From positions 1 through 20,101 of the forward strand of contig NW_003130157.1 in NCBI RefSeq assembly GCF_000003605.2: a stretch of 20,101 bases of DNA. Direction: 5' to 3'. Origin of the DNA: Saccoglossus kowalevskii (lineage: Eukaryota > Hemichordata > Enteropneusta > Harrimaniidae). Below the pieces are notes generated by a model. It saw only the letters and a program-made list of their open reading frames with translations. It was not told the DNA's origin and did not search any database. Of the stretch, positions 9,080-18,880 are shown piece by piece; position 1 is the first letter of the stretch; the number at the start of each line of letters is the position of its first letter. Made by a program: the position numbers and the translations under genes.

Positions 9080-9520
9080 GGCTAAACTAAAGTTGCCGAT
9101 ATTACCGACCAGGACACGTAGGTTAGCTTATGTTACCGATGTTACCGACCAGGACACGTGGGCTAGCTTAAGTTGACGATATTAGCGACCAAGAATCACG
9201 GGCTAGCTGAAGTTGCCGATATTACCGAGAAGGACACACGGGCTAGCTAAAGTTGCCGATATTACCGACCAGGACACGTAGGCTAGCTAAAGTTGCCGAT
9301 ATTACGGACCAGGAAACACGGGCTAGCTAAAGTTGTCGATATTACCGACCAGGACACGTGGGCTAGCTTAAGTTGCCGATATTAGCGACCAAGACACACG
9401 GGCTAGCTGAAGTTGCCGATATTACCGACAAGGACACACGGGCTAGCTAAAGTTGCCGATATTACCGACCAGGACACGTAGGCTAGCTAAAGTTGCCGAT
9501 ATTACGGACCAGGACACACG
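9080..9520 (+). repeat. Module C (short), duplicate of 7121-7561
   Basis: Base for base this matches 7121-7561 at offset 1959, including GGTTAGC and GGAAACACG. The only difference I noted is GAGAAGG here against GACAAGG there. It is among the most similar long duplicates in the window, so this duplication is probably recent. Confidence 0.87.
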
Positions 9521-9960
9521 GGCTAGCTAAAGTTGCCGGTATTACAGACCAGTATACTTGCACTAGCTGAAGTTGTCGATATTACCGACCAGGACACATG
9601 GGCTAGCTGAAGTTGCCGTAATTACCGACCAGGACACGTGGGCTAGCTAAAGTTGCCGATATTAACGACCAGGACACGTGGGCTAGCTAAAGTTGCCGAT
9701 AATACCGACCAGGATACGTAGGCTAGCTAAAGTTGCCGATATTACCGACCAGGACACGTAGGCTAGCTAAAGTTGCCGATATTACGGACCAGGACACACG
9801 GGCTAGCTAAAGTTGCCGGTATTACAGACCAGTATACTTGCACTAGCTGAAGTTGTCGATATTACCGACCAGGACACATGGGCTAGCTGAAGTTGCCGTA
9901 ATTACCGACCAGGACACGTGGGCTAGCTAAAGTTGCCGATATTACCGACCAGGACACGTG
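9521..9960 (+). repeat. Seven-monomer B fragment and its partial duplicate
   Basis: A 280-bp unit (9521-9800) runs CCGGTATTACAG with CAGTATACTTG, TTGTCG with CATG, GCCGTAATT, TTAACG, GATAATACC, CGTA and ATTACGG. Its first three monomers recur at 9801-9920, followed by one near-consensus monomer (9921). The first block is thus a local tandem duplication inside a B fragment. Confidence 0.82.
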
Positions 9961-10439
9961 GGCTAGCTAAAGTTGCCGATATTAGCGACCAAGAATCACG
10001 GGCTAGCTGAAGTTGCCGATATTACCGAGAAGGACTCACGGCCTAGCTAAAGTTGCCGATATTACCAACCAGGAAACGTAGGCTAGCTAAAGTTGCCGAT
10101 ATTACGGACCAGGACACACGGGCTAGTTAAGTTGTCGATATTACCGACCAGGACACGTGGGCTAGCTTAAGTTGCCGATATTAGCGACCAAGACACACGG
10201 GCTAGCTGAAGTTGCCGACATTACCGACAAGGACACACGGGCTAGCTAAAGTTGCCGATATTACCGACCAGGACACGTAGGCTAGCTAAAGTTGCCGATA
10301 TTACGGACCAGGACACACGGGCTAGCTAAAGTTGCCGATATTACTGACCAGGACACGTGCGCTAGCTAAAGTTGCTGATATTACCGACCAAGACACGTAG
10401 GCTAGCTAAAGTTGCCGATATTACCGACCAGTATACTTG
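9961..10439 (+). repeat. Module C lacking its first two monomers
   Basis: The first monomer is a hybrid: a consensus left half (CTAAAGTTGCCG) joined to the C-type TTAGCGACCAAGAATC right half. The GGCTAAACTAAAG starter and TTATG monomers are absent. From 10001 the order equals 595-1034 and 11121-11560, including CCAACCAGGAAACGTA and TTACTGACC. The monomer at 10121 (GGCTAGTTAAG) is 39 bp. Confidence 0.83.
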
Positions 10440-10999
10440 CACTAGCTGAAGTTGTCGATATTACCGACCAGGACACGAGGGCTAGCTGAAGTTGCCGTAA
10501 TTACCGACCAAGACACGTGGGCTAGCTAAGGTTGCCGATATTACCGACCAGGACACGTGGGCTAGCTAAAGTTGCCGATATTACCGACCAGGATACGTAG
10601 GCTAGCTAAAGTTGCCGATATTACCGACCAGGACACATGGGCTAGCTAAAGTTACCGATATTATCGACCAGGATACGTAGGCTAACTCAAGTTGCCGATA
10701 TTACCGACCAGGACACGTGGGCTAGCTAAAGTTGCCGATATTACCGACCAGGACACGTGGGCTAGCTAAAGTTGCCGATATTACCGACCAGGACACACGG
10801 GCTAGCTAAAGTTGCCGATATTATCGACCAGGACACGTAGGCTAGCTATAGTTGCCGATATTACCGACCAGGACACGTAGGCTAGCTAAAGTTGCCGATA
10901 TTACAGACCAGGACACGTGGGCTAGCTAAAGTTGCTGATATTACCGACCAAGACACGTAGGCTAGCTAAAGTTGCCGATATTACCGTCCAGGACACACA
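10440..10999 (+). repeat. Module B, complete 14 monomers (560 bp)
   Basis: Canonical order: CACTAGCTGAAGTTGTCG ending CGAGG, GCCGTAATT, near-consensus, GATACGTA, CATG, TTACCGATATTATCG, GCTAACTCAAG (10680), two CGTG/CACACG pairs, ATTATCG, CTATAG (10840), ATTACAG (10880), TTGCTGAT (10920). The last monomer is ATTACCGTCC ending CACACA (10960) in place of CAGTATACTTG. It leads into the GGCGAAACT starter, as at 2158-2198. Confidence 0.86.
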
Positions 11000-11560
11000 G
11001 GCGAAACTAAAGTTGCCGATATTACCGACCAGGACACGTAGGCTAGCTTATGTTACCGATGTTACCGACCAGGACACGTGGGCTAGCTTAAGTTGACGAT
11101 ATTAGCGACCAAGAATCACGGGCTAGCTGAAGTTGCCGATATTACCGAGAAGGACACACGGCCTAGCTAAAGTTGCCGATATTACCAACCAGGAAACGTA
11201 GGCTAGCTAAAGTTGCCGATATTACGGACCAGGACACACGTGCTAGCTAAAGTTATCGATATTACCGACCAGAACACTTGGGCTAGCTTAAGTTGCCGAT
11301 ATTAGCGACCAAGACACACGGGCTATCTGAAGTTGCCGACATTACCGACAAGGACACACGGGCTAGCTAAAGTTGCCGATATTACCGACCAGGACACGTA
11401 GGCTAGCTAAAGTTGCCGATATTACGGACCAGGACACACGGGCTAGCTAAAGTTGCCGATATTACAGACCAGGACACGTGCGCTAGCTAAAGTTGCTGAT
11501 ATTACCGATCAAGACACGTAGGCTAGCTAAAGTTGCCGATATTACCGACCAGTATACTTG
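11000..11560 (+). repeat. Module C, complete 14-monomer reference copy (561 bp)
   Basis: Order: GGCGAAACT starter (41 bp), TTATGTTACCGATGTT (11041), TTAGC-AATC (11081), GAGAAGG with CACGGCC (11121), CCAACC with GAAACGTA (11161), ATTACGG (11201), TTATCG (11241), CTTAAG-TTAGC (11281), CTATCTGAAG with GACATT (11321), CGTA, ATTACGG, ATTACAG with CGTGCGC (11441), TTGCTGAT (11481) and CAGTATACTTG (11521). Only the starter departs from 40 bp. It sits between two complete B modules. Confidence 0.88.
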
Positions 11561-12120
11561 CACTAGCTGAAGTTGTCGATATTACCGACCAGGACACGAG
11601 GGCTAGCTGAAGTTGCCGTAATTACCGACCAGGACACGTGGGCTAGCTAAAGTTGCCGATATTACCGACCAGGACACGTGGGCTAGCTAAAGTTGCCGAT
11701 ATTACCGACCAGGATACGTAGGCTAGCTAAAGTTGCCGATATTACCGACCAGGACACATGGGCTAGCTAAAGTTACCGATATTATCGACCAGGATACGTA
11801 GGCTAACTCAAGTTGCCGATATTACCGACCAGGACACGTGGGCTAGCTAAAGTTGCCGATATTACCGACCAGGACACGTGGGCTAGCTAAAGTTGCCGAT
11901 ATTACCGACCAGGACACACGGGCTAGCTAAAGTTGCCGATATTATCGACCAGGATACGTAGGCTAGCTATAGTTGCCGATATTACCGACCAGGACACGTA
12001 GGCTAGCTAAAGTTGCCGATATTACAGACCAGGACACGTGGGCTAGCTAAAGTTGCTGATATTACCGACCAAGACACGTAGGCTAGCTAAAGTTGCCGAT
12101 ATTACCGACCAGTATACTTG
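11561..12120 (+). repeat. Module B, complete 14-monomer reference copy (560 bp)
   Basis: The order matches 10440-10999 at offset 1121, including GCTAACTCAAG (11801), CTATAG (11961) and ATTACAG (12001). It ends with the canonical TTGCTGAT (12041) and CAGTATACTTG (12081). All fourteen monomers are 40 bp. Together with the preceding C it forms a 28-monomer C+B unit, and 10001-10959 with 11121-12080 are its two tandem copies. Confidence 0.88.
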
Positions 12121-12360
12121 CACTAGCTGAAGTTGTCGATATTACCGACCAGGACACGTGGGCTAGCTGAAGTTGCCGTAATTACCGACCAGGACACGTG
12201 GGCTAGCTAAAGTTGCCGATATTACCGACCAGGACACGTGGGCTAGCTAAAGTTGCCGATATTACCGACCAGGACACACGGGCTAGCTAAAGTTGCCGAT
12301 ATTATCGACCAGGATACGTAGGCTAGCTAAAGTTGCCGATATTACCGACCAGGACACATG
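12121..12360 (+). repeat. Shortened module B
   Basis: Six monomers: CACTAGCTGAAGTTGTCG, GCCGTAATT (12161), near-consensus, CACACG (12241), ATTATCG with GATACGTA (12281) and CATG (12321). The middle of a B module is skipped before the TTATCGATATTATCG monomer that opens the next block. Confidence 0.8.
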
Positions 12361-13520
12361 GGCTAGCTAAAGTTATCGATATTATCGACCAGGATACGTA
12401 GGCTAGCTAAAGTTGCCGATATTACCGACCAAGAAACGTGGGCTAGCTAAAGTTGCCGATATTATCGACCAGGACACGTGGGCTAGCTTAAGTTGCCGAT
12501 ATTACCGACCAGGACACGTGGGCTTGCTAAAATTGCCGATATTACCGACCAGGACACGTGGGCTAGCTAAAGTTGCCGATATTACCGACCAAGACACGTG
12601 GGCTAGCTAAAGTTGCCGATATTACGGACCAGGATACGTGGGCTAGCTAAAGTTGCCGATATTACCGACCAGGACACGTGGGCTAGCTTAAGTTACTGAT
12701 ATTACCGATCAGGACACACGGGCTAGCTAAAGTTGACGATATTACCGACCATGACACACGGACTAGCTAAAGTTGCCGATATTACCGATCAGGACACACG
12801 GGCTAGCTAAAGTTGCCGATATTACCGACCAAGACACGTGGGCTAGCTAAACTTGCCAATATTACCGACCAGGACACGTGGGCTAGCTTAAGTTGTCGAT
12901 ATTACCGACCAGGACACTAAGGCTAGCTAAAGTTGCCGATATTACCGACCAGGATACACGGGTTAGCTAAAGTTGCCGATATTACCGACCAAGACACGTG
13001 GGCTAGCTAAACTTGCCGATATTACCGACCAGGACACGTGGGCTAGCTAAACTTGCCGATATTACCGACCAATACACGTAGGCTAGCTAAACTTGCCGAT
13101 ATTACCGACCAGGACACGTGGGCTAGCTTAAGTTGCCGATATTACCGATCAGGACACACGGGCTAGCTAAAGTTGACGACATTGCCGACCATGACACACG
13201 GACTAGCTAAAGTTGCCGATATTGCCGACCAGGACACACGGGCTAGCTAAAGTTGCCGATATTACCGACCAAGACACGTGGGCTAGCTAAACTTGCCGAT
13301 ATTACCGACCAGGATACGTGGGCTAGCTAAAGTTGCCGATATTACCGACCAGGACACGTGGGCTAGCTAAAATTTCCGATATTACCGACCAGGACACGTC
13401 GGCTAGCTTAAGTTGCCGATATTACCGACCAGGACACACAGGCTAGCTAAAGTTGCAGATATTACCGACCAAGACACGTAGGCTAGCTAAAGTTGCCGAT
13501 ATTACCGACCAGTATACTTG
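12361..13520 (+). repeat. Module A with leader, 29 monomers
   Basis: A six-monomer leader (12361-12600: TTATCGATATTATCG, AAGAAACGTG, ATTATCG, CTTAAG, GGCTTGC with AAAATTGCC, AAGACACGTG) precedes A at 12601. The A order runs to CTTAAG ending CACACA (13401). TTGCAGAT (13441) and CAGTATACTTG (13481) then replace the normal A tail. 12361-13440 matches 16601-17680 at offset 4240 over 27 monomers. Private changes include TTACTGAT (12681), CACTAAGG (12881) and AATACACGTA (13041). Confidence 0.86.
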
Positions 13521-14080
13521 CACGAGCTGAAGTTGTCGATATTACCGACCAGGACACGTGGGCTAGCTGAAGTTGCCGTAATTACCGACCAGGACACGTG
13601 GGCTAGCTAAAGTTTCCGATATTACCGACCAGGACACGTGGGCTAGCTAAAGTTGCCGATATTACCGACCAGGATACGTAGGCTAGCTAAAGTTGCCGAT
13701 ATTACCGACCAGGACACATGGGCTAGCTAAAGTTACCGATATTATCGACCAGGATACGTAGGCTAACTCAAGTTGCCGATATTACCGACCAGGACACACA
13801 GGCTAGCTAAAGTTGCCGATATTACCGACCAGGACACGTGGGCTAACTAAAGTTGCCGATATTACCGACCAAGACACACAGGCTAGCTAAAGTTGCCGAT
13901 ATTATCGACCAGGATAAGTAGGCTAGCTATAGTTGCCGATATTACCGACCAGGACACGTAGGCTAGCTAAAGTTGCCGATATTACAGAACAGGACACGTG
14001 GGCTAGCTAAAGTTGCTGATATTACCGACCAAGACACGTAGGCTAGCTAAAGTTGCCGATATTACCGACCAGTATACTTG
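13521..14080 (+). repeat. Module B, complete 14 monomers (560 bp)
   Basis: Canonical B order with marker changes CACGAGC (13521), GTTTCCG (13601), GCTAACTCAAG ending CACACA (13761), GGCTAACTAAAG (13841), GATAAGTA (13881), CTATAG (13921) and ATTACAGAAC (13961). 13721-14080 corresponds to 16041-16400 at offset 2320, sharing ATTACAGAAC and the GGCTAACTAAAG monomer, so these two are closer to each other than to the B copies at 10440 or 11561. Confidence 0.86.
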
Positions 14081-14880
14081 CACTAGCTGAAGTTGTCGAT
14101 ATTACCGACCAGGACACGTGGGCTAGCTGAAGTTGCCGTAATTACCGACCAGGACACGTGGGCTAGCTAAAGTTGCCGATATTACCGACCAGGACACGTG
14201 GGCTAGCTAAAGTTGCCGCTATTACCGACCAGGACACATGGGCTAGCTTAAGTTGCCGATATTACCGACCAGGACACATGGGCTAGCTAAAGTTATCGAT
14301 ATTATCGACCAGGATACGTAGGCTAGCTAAAGTTGCCGATGTTACCGACCAAGACACGTGGGCTAGCTAAAGTTGCCGATATTATCGACCAGGACACGTG
14401 GGCTAGCTTAAGTTGCCGATATTACCGACCAGGACACGTGGGCTAGCTAAAATTGCCGATATTACCGACCAGGACACGTGGGCTAGCTAAAGTTGCCGAT
14501 ATTACCGACCAAGACACGTGGGCTAGCTAAAGTTGCCGATATTACGGACCAGGATACGTGGGCTAGCTAAAGTTGCCGATATTACCGACCAGGACACGTG
14601 GGCTAGCTTAAGTTGCCGATATTACCGATCAGGACACACGGACTAGCTAAAGTTGCCGATATTACCGATCAGGACACACGGGCTAGCTAAAGTTGCCGAT
14701 ATTACCGACCAAGACACGTGTGCTAGCTAAACTTGCCAATATTACCGACCAGGACACGTGGGCTAGCTTAAGTTGCCGATATTACCGATCAGGACACTTA
14801 GGCTAGCTAAAGTTGCCGATATTACGGACCAGGATACGTGGGCTAGCTAAAGTTGCCGATATTACCGATCAGGACACGTG
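14081..14880 (+). repeat. B start, leader, and a broken module A
   Basis: A B start (14081) and GCCGTAATT (14121) lead to GCCGCTATT (14201), CTTAAG ending CATG (14241) and the TTATCGATATTATCG leader (14281). A begins at 14521. The TTGACG/CATGACACACG monomer expected after 14601 is missing, and the next monomer (14641) is already GACTAGC. After CACTTA (14761) the array jumps back to ATTACGG (14801), so this A copy stops after about seven monomers and a new A start begins at 14881. Confidence 0.82.
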
Positions 14881-15760
14881 GGCTAGCTAAAGTTGCCGAT
14901 ATTACGGACCAGGATACGTGGGCTAGCTAAAGTTGCCGATATTACCGACCAGGACACGTGGGCTAGCTTAAGTTTCCGATATTACCGATCAGGACACACG
15001 GGCTAGCTAAAGTTGACGATATTACCGACCATGACACACGGACTAGCTAAAGTTGCCGATATTACCGATCAGGACACACGGGCTAGCTAAAGTTGCCGAT
15101 ATTACCGACCAAGACACGTGGGCTAGCTAAACTTGCCAATATTACCGACCAGGACACGTGGGCTAGCTTAAGTTGCCGATATTACCGACCAGGACACTTA
15201 GGCTAGCTAAAGTTGCCGATATTACCGACCAGGATACACGGGTTAGCTAAAGTTGCCGATATTACCGACCAAGACACGTGGGCTAGCTAAACTTGCCGAT
15301 ATTACCGACCAGGACACGTGGGCTAGCTAAACTTGCCGATATTACCGACCAAGACACGTAGGCTAGCTAAACTTGCCGATATTACCGACCAGGACACGTG
15401 GGCTAGCTTAAGTTGCCGATATTACCGATCAGGACACACGGGCTAGCTAAAGTTGACGACATTGCTGACCATGACACACGGACTAGCTAAAGTTGCCGAT
15501 ATTGCCGACCAGGACACACGGGCTAGCTAAAGTTGCCGATATTACCGACCAAGACACGTGGGCTAGCTAAACTTGCCGATATTACCGACCAGGATACGTG
15601 GGCTAGCTAAAGTTGCCGATATTACCGACCAGGACACGTGGGCTAGCTAAAATTGCCGATATTACCGACCAGGACACGTCGGCTAGCTTAAGTTGCCGAT
15701 ATTACCGACCAGGACACACAGGCTAGCTAAAGTTGCAGATATTACCGACCAAGACACGTA
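14881..15760 (+). repeat. Module A, 21 monomers, with TTGCAGAT tail
   Basis: A full run from ATTACGG (14881) through CTTAAGTTTCCG (14961), AAACTTGCCAAT (15121), GGTTAGC (15241), three AAACTTG monomers (15281-15400), GACATTGCTGACC (15441) and AAAATTGCC ending CGTC (15641) to CTTAAG (15681), then TTGCAGAT (15721). 15081-15760 matches 12801-13480 at offset 2280, including the rare CGTC and TTGCAGAT changes, so the two share a recent ancestor. Confidence 0.85.
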
Positions 15761-16040
15761 GGCTAGCTAAAGTTGCCGCTATTACCGACCAGGACACATG
15801 GGCTAGCTTAAGTTGCCGATATTACCGACCAGGACACATGGGCTAGCTAAAGTTATCGATATTATCGACCAGGATACGTAGGCTAGCTAAAGTTGCCGAT
15901 ATTACCGACCAAGACACGTGGGCTAGCTAAAGTTGCCGATATTATCGACCAGGACACGTGGGCTAGCTTAAGTTGCCGATATTACCGACCAGGACACGTG
16001 GGCTAGCTAAAATTGCCGATATTACCGACCAGGACACATG
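15761..16040 (+). repeat. Repeat of the leader at 14201-14480
   Basis: GCCGCTATT (15761), CTTAAG ending CATG (15801), TTATCGATATTATCG (15841), AAGACACGTG, ATTATCG, CTTAAG and AAAATTGCC (16001) repeat 14201-14480 at offset 1560, so 14201-15760 and what follows are tandem copies of a 39-monomer unit. The last monomer ends CATG rather than CGTG and switches into B at 16041, which makes it a hybrid junction monomer. Confidence 0.82.
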
Positions 16041-16600
16041 GGCTAGCTAAAGTTACCGATATTATCGACCAGGATACGTAGGCTAACTCAAGTTGCCGAT
16101 ATTACCGACCAGGACACACAGGCTAGCTAAAGTTGCCGATATTACCGACCAGGACACGTGGGCTAACTAAAGTTGCCGATATTACCGACCAGGACACACA
16201 GGCTAGCTAAAGTTGCCGATATTATCGACTAGGATACGTAGGCTAGCTATAGTTGCCGATATTACCGACCAGGACACGTAGGCTAGCTAAAGTTGCCGAT
16301 ATTACAGAACAGGACACGTGGGCTAGCTAAAGTTGCTCATATTACCGACCAAGACACGTAGGCTAGCTAAAGTTGCCGATATTACCGACCAGTATACTTG
16401 CACTAGCTGAAGTTGTCGATATTACCGACCAGGACACGTGGGCTAGCTGAAGTTGCCATAATTACCGACCAGGACACGTGGGCTAGCTAAAGTTGCCGAT
16501 ATTACCGACCAGGACACGTGGGCTAGCTAAAGTTGCCGATATTACCGACCAGGACACATGGGCTAGCTTAAGTTGCCGATATTACCGACCAGGACACATG
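16041..16600 (+). repeat. Module B from its sixth monomer, then a short B
   Basis: It enters B at TTACCGATATTATCG. GCTAACTCAAG (16081), GGCTAACTAAAG (16161), GACTAGGATACG (16201), CTATAG (16241), ATTACAGAAC (16281), TTGCTCAT (16321) and CAGTATACTTG (16361) follow. A new B start (16401), GCCATAATT (16441), a near-consensus monomer and two CATG monomers lead to the A leader. The whole block parallels 13721-14280 at offset 2320. Confidence 0.83.
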
Positions 16601-17760
16601 GGCTAGCTAAAGTTATCGATATTATCGACCAGGATACGTAGGCTAGCTAAAGTTGCCGATATTACCGACCAAGACACGTGGGCTAGCTAAAGTTGCCGAT
16701 ATTATCGACCAGGACACGTGGGCTAGCTTAAGTTGCCGATATTACCGACCAGGACACGTGGGCTAGCTAAAATTGCCGATATTACCGACCAGGACACGTG
16801 GGCTAGCTAAAGTTGCCGATATTACCGACCAAGACACGTGGGCTAGCTAAAGTTGCCGATATTACGGACCAGGATACGTGGGCTAGCTAAAGTTGCCGAT
16901 ATTACCGACCAGGACACGTGGGCTAGCTTAAGTTGCCGATATTACCGATCAGGACACACGGGCTAGCTAAAGTTGACGATATTACCGACCATGACACACG
17001 GACTAGCTAAAGTTGCCGATATTACCGATCAGGACACACGGGCTAGCTAAAGTTGCCGATATTACCGACCAAGACACGTGGGCTAGCTAAACTTGCCAAT
17101 ATTACCGACCAGGACACGTGGGCTAGCTTAAGTTGCCGATATTACCGATCAGGACACTTAGGCTAGCTAAAGTTGCCGATATTACCGACCAGGATACACG
17201 GGTTAGCTAAAGTTGCCGATATTACCGACCAAGACACGTGGGCTAGCTAAACGTGCCGATATTACCGAGCAGGACACGTGGGCTAGCTAAACTTGCCGAT
17301 ATTACCGACCAAGACACGTAGGCTAGCTAAACTTGCCGATATTACCGACCAGGACACGTGGGCTAGCTTAAGTTGCCGATATTACCGATCAGGACACACG
17401 GGCTAGCTAAAGTTGACGACATTACCGACCATGACACACGGACTAGCTAAAGTTGCCGATATTGCCGACCAGGACACACGGGCTAGCTAAAGTTGCCGAT
17501 ATTACCGACCAAGACACGTGGGCTAGCTAAACTGGCCGATATTACCGACCAGGATACGTGGGCTAGCTAAAGTTGCCGATATTACCGACCAGGACACGTG
17601 GGCTAGCTAAAATTTCCGATATTACCGACCAGGACACGTGGGCTAGCTTAAGTTGCCGATATTACCGACCAGGACACACAGGCTAGCTAAAGTTGACGAT
17701 ATTACCGACCAGAACACACGGACTAGCTAAAGTTGCCGACATTATCGACCAGGACACGTA
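16601..17760 (+). repeat. Module A with leader, complete through AGAACACACG and GACATTATCG
   Basis: Leader 16601-16840, then A from ATTACGG (16841). Diagnostic monomers include GGTTAGC (17201), AAACGTGCC with GAGCAGG (17241), AAACTGGCC (17521) and AAAATTTCC (17601). Unlike the A copies at 12601 and 14881, it keeps the original tail: TTGACG with AGAACACACG (17681) and GACTAGC with GACATTATCG (17721), as at 3639-3718 and 4599-4678. Confidence 0.87.
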
Positions 17761-18159
17761 GGCTAGCTAAAGTTGCCGATATTACAGACCAGGACACGTA
17801 GGCTAGCTAAGGTTGCCGATATTACCGTCCAGGACACGTGGGCTAGCTAAAGTTGCCGATATTTCCGTCCAGGACACGTGGGCTAGCTAAAGTTGCCGAT
17901 TTTACCGACCAGGACACACGGGCTAGCTAAAGTTGCCGATATTACCGACCAGGACACGTGGGCTAGCTAAAGTTGCCGATTTTACCGACAGGACACGTGG
18001 GCTAGCTTAAGTTGCCGATATTACCAATCAGGACACTTAGGCTAGCTAAAGTTGCCGATATTACCGACCAGGATACACGGGCTAGCTAAAGTTGCCGATA
18101 TTACCGACCAGGACACGTAGGCTAGCTAAAGTTGCCGATATTACCGACCACGACACACA
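17761..18159 (+). repeat. A-to-C junction block with a 39-bp monomer
   Basis: ATTACAG (17761), AAGGTTGCC with ATTACCGTCC (17801), ATTTCCGTCC (17841), GATTTTACC (17881), consensus (17921) and a 39-bp GATTTTACCGACAGG monomer (17961). CTTAAG ending CACTTA (18000), GATACACG (18040), CGTA (18080) and CACGACACACA (18120) follow. The last four match 1075-1234; the GTCC and GATTTTACC monomers match 4759-4838. Confidence 0.8.
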
Positions 18160-18640
18160 GGCTAAACTAAAGTTGCTGATATTACCGACCAGGACACGTA
18201 GGCTAGCTTATGTTACCGATGTTACCGACCAGGACACGTGGGCTAGCTTAAGTTGACGATATTAGCGACCAAGAATCACGGGCTAGCTGAAGTTGCCGAT
18301 ATTACCGAGAAGGACTCACGGGCTAGCTAAAGTTGCCGATATTACCGACCAGGACACGTAGACTAGCTAAAGTTGCCGATATTACGGACCAGGACACACG
18401 GGCTAGCTAAAGTTGTCGATATTACCGACCAGGACACGTGGGCTAGCTTAAGTTGCCGATATTAGCAACCAAGACACACGGGCTAGCTGAAGTTGCCGAT
18501 ATTACCGACAAGGACACACGGGCTAGCTAAAGTTGCCGATATTACCGACCAGGACACGTAGGCTAGCTAAAGTTGCCTATATTACGGACCAGGACACACA
18601 GGCTAGCTAAAGTTGCCGATATTACCGACCAGTACACTTG
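18160..18640 (+). repeat. Module C, 12 monomers (second sub-family)
   Basis: GGCTAAACTAAAG starter (41 bp), TTATG (18201), TTAGC-AATC (18241), GAGAAGGACTC (18281), CGTAGACTAGC (18321), ATTACGG, TTGTCG, TTAGCAACC (18441), GACAAGG, CGTA, TTGCCTATATTACGG (18561), CAGTACACTTG (18601). This is the most complete copy of the sub-family also at 1717 and 4959. The ATTACAG and TTGCTGAT monomers usual before the last one are absent. Confidence 0.85.
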
Positions 18641-18880
18641 CACTAGCTGAAGTTGTCGATATTACCGACCAGGACACGTGGGCTAGCTGAAGTTGCAATA
18701 ATTATCGACCAGGACACGTGGGCTAGCTAAAGTTGCCGATATTACCGACCAGGACACGTGGGCTAGCTAAAGTTGCCGATATTTCCGACCAGGACACACG
18801 GGCTAGCTAAAGTTGCCGATATTATCGACCAGGATACGTAGGCTAGCTAAAGTTGCCGATATTACCGACCAGGACACGTG
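18641..18880 (+). repeat. Shortened module B
   Basis: CACTAGCTGAAGTTGTCG, TTGCAATAATTATCG (18681, a doubly altered form of the GCCGTAATT monomer), near-consensus (18721), ATTTCCG with CACACG (18761), ATTATCG with GATACGTA (18801) and a CGTG monomer (18841). It passes to a CTTAAG/ATTATCG monomer and the A leader. Confidence 0.78.
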
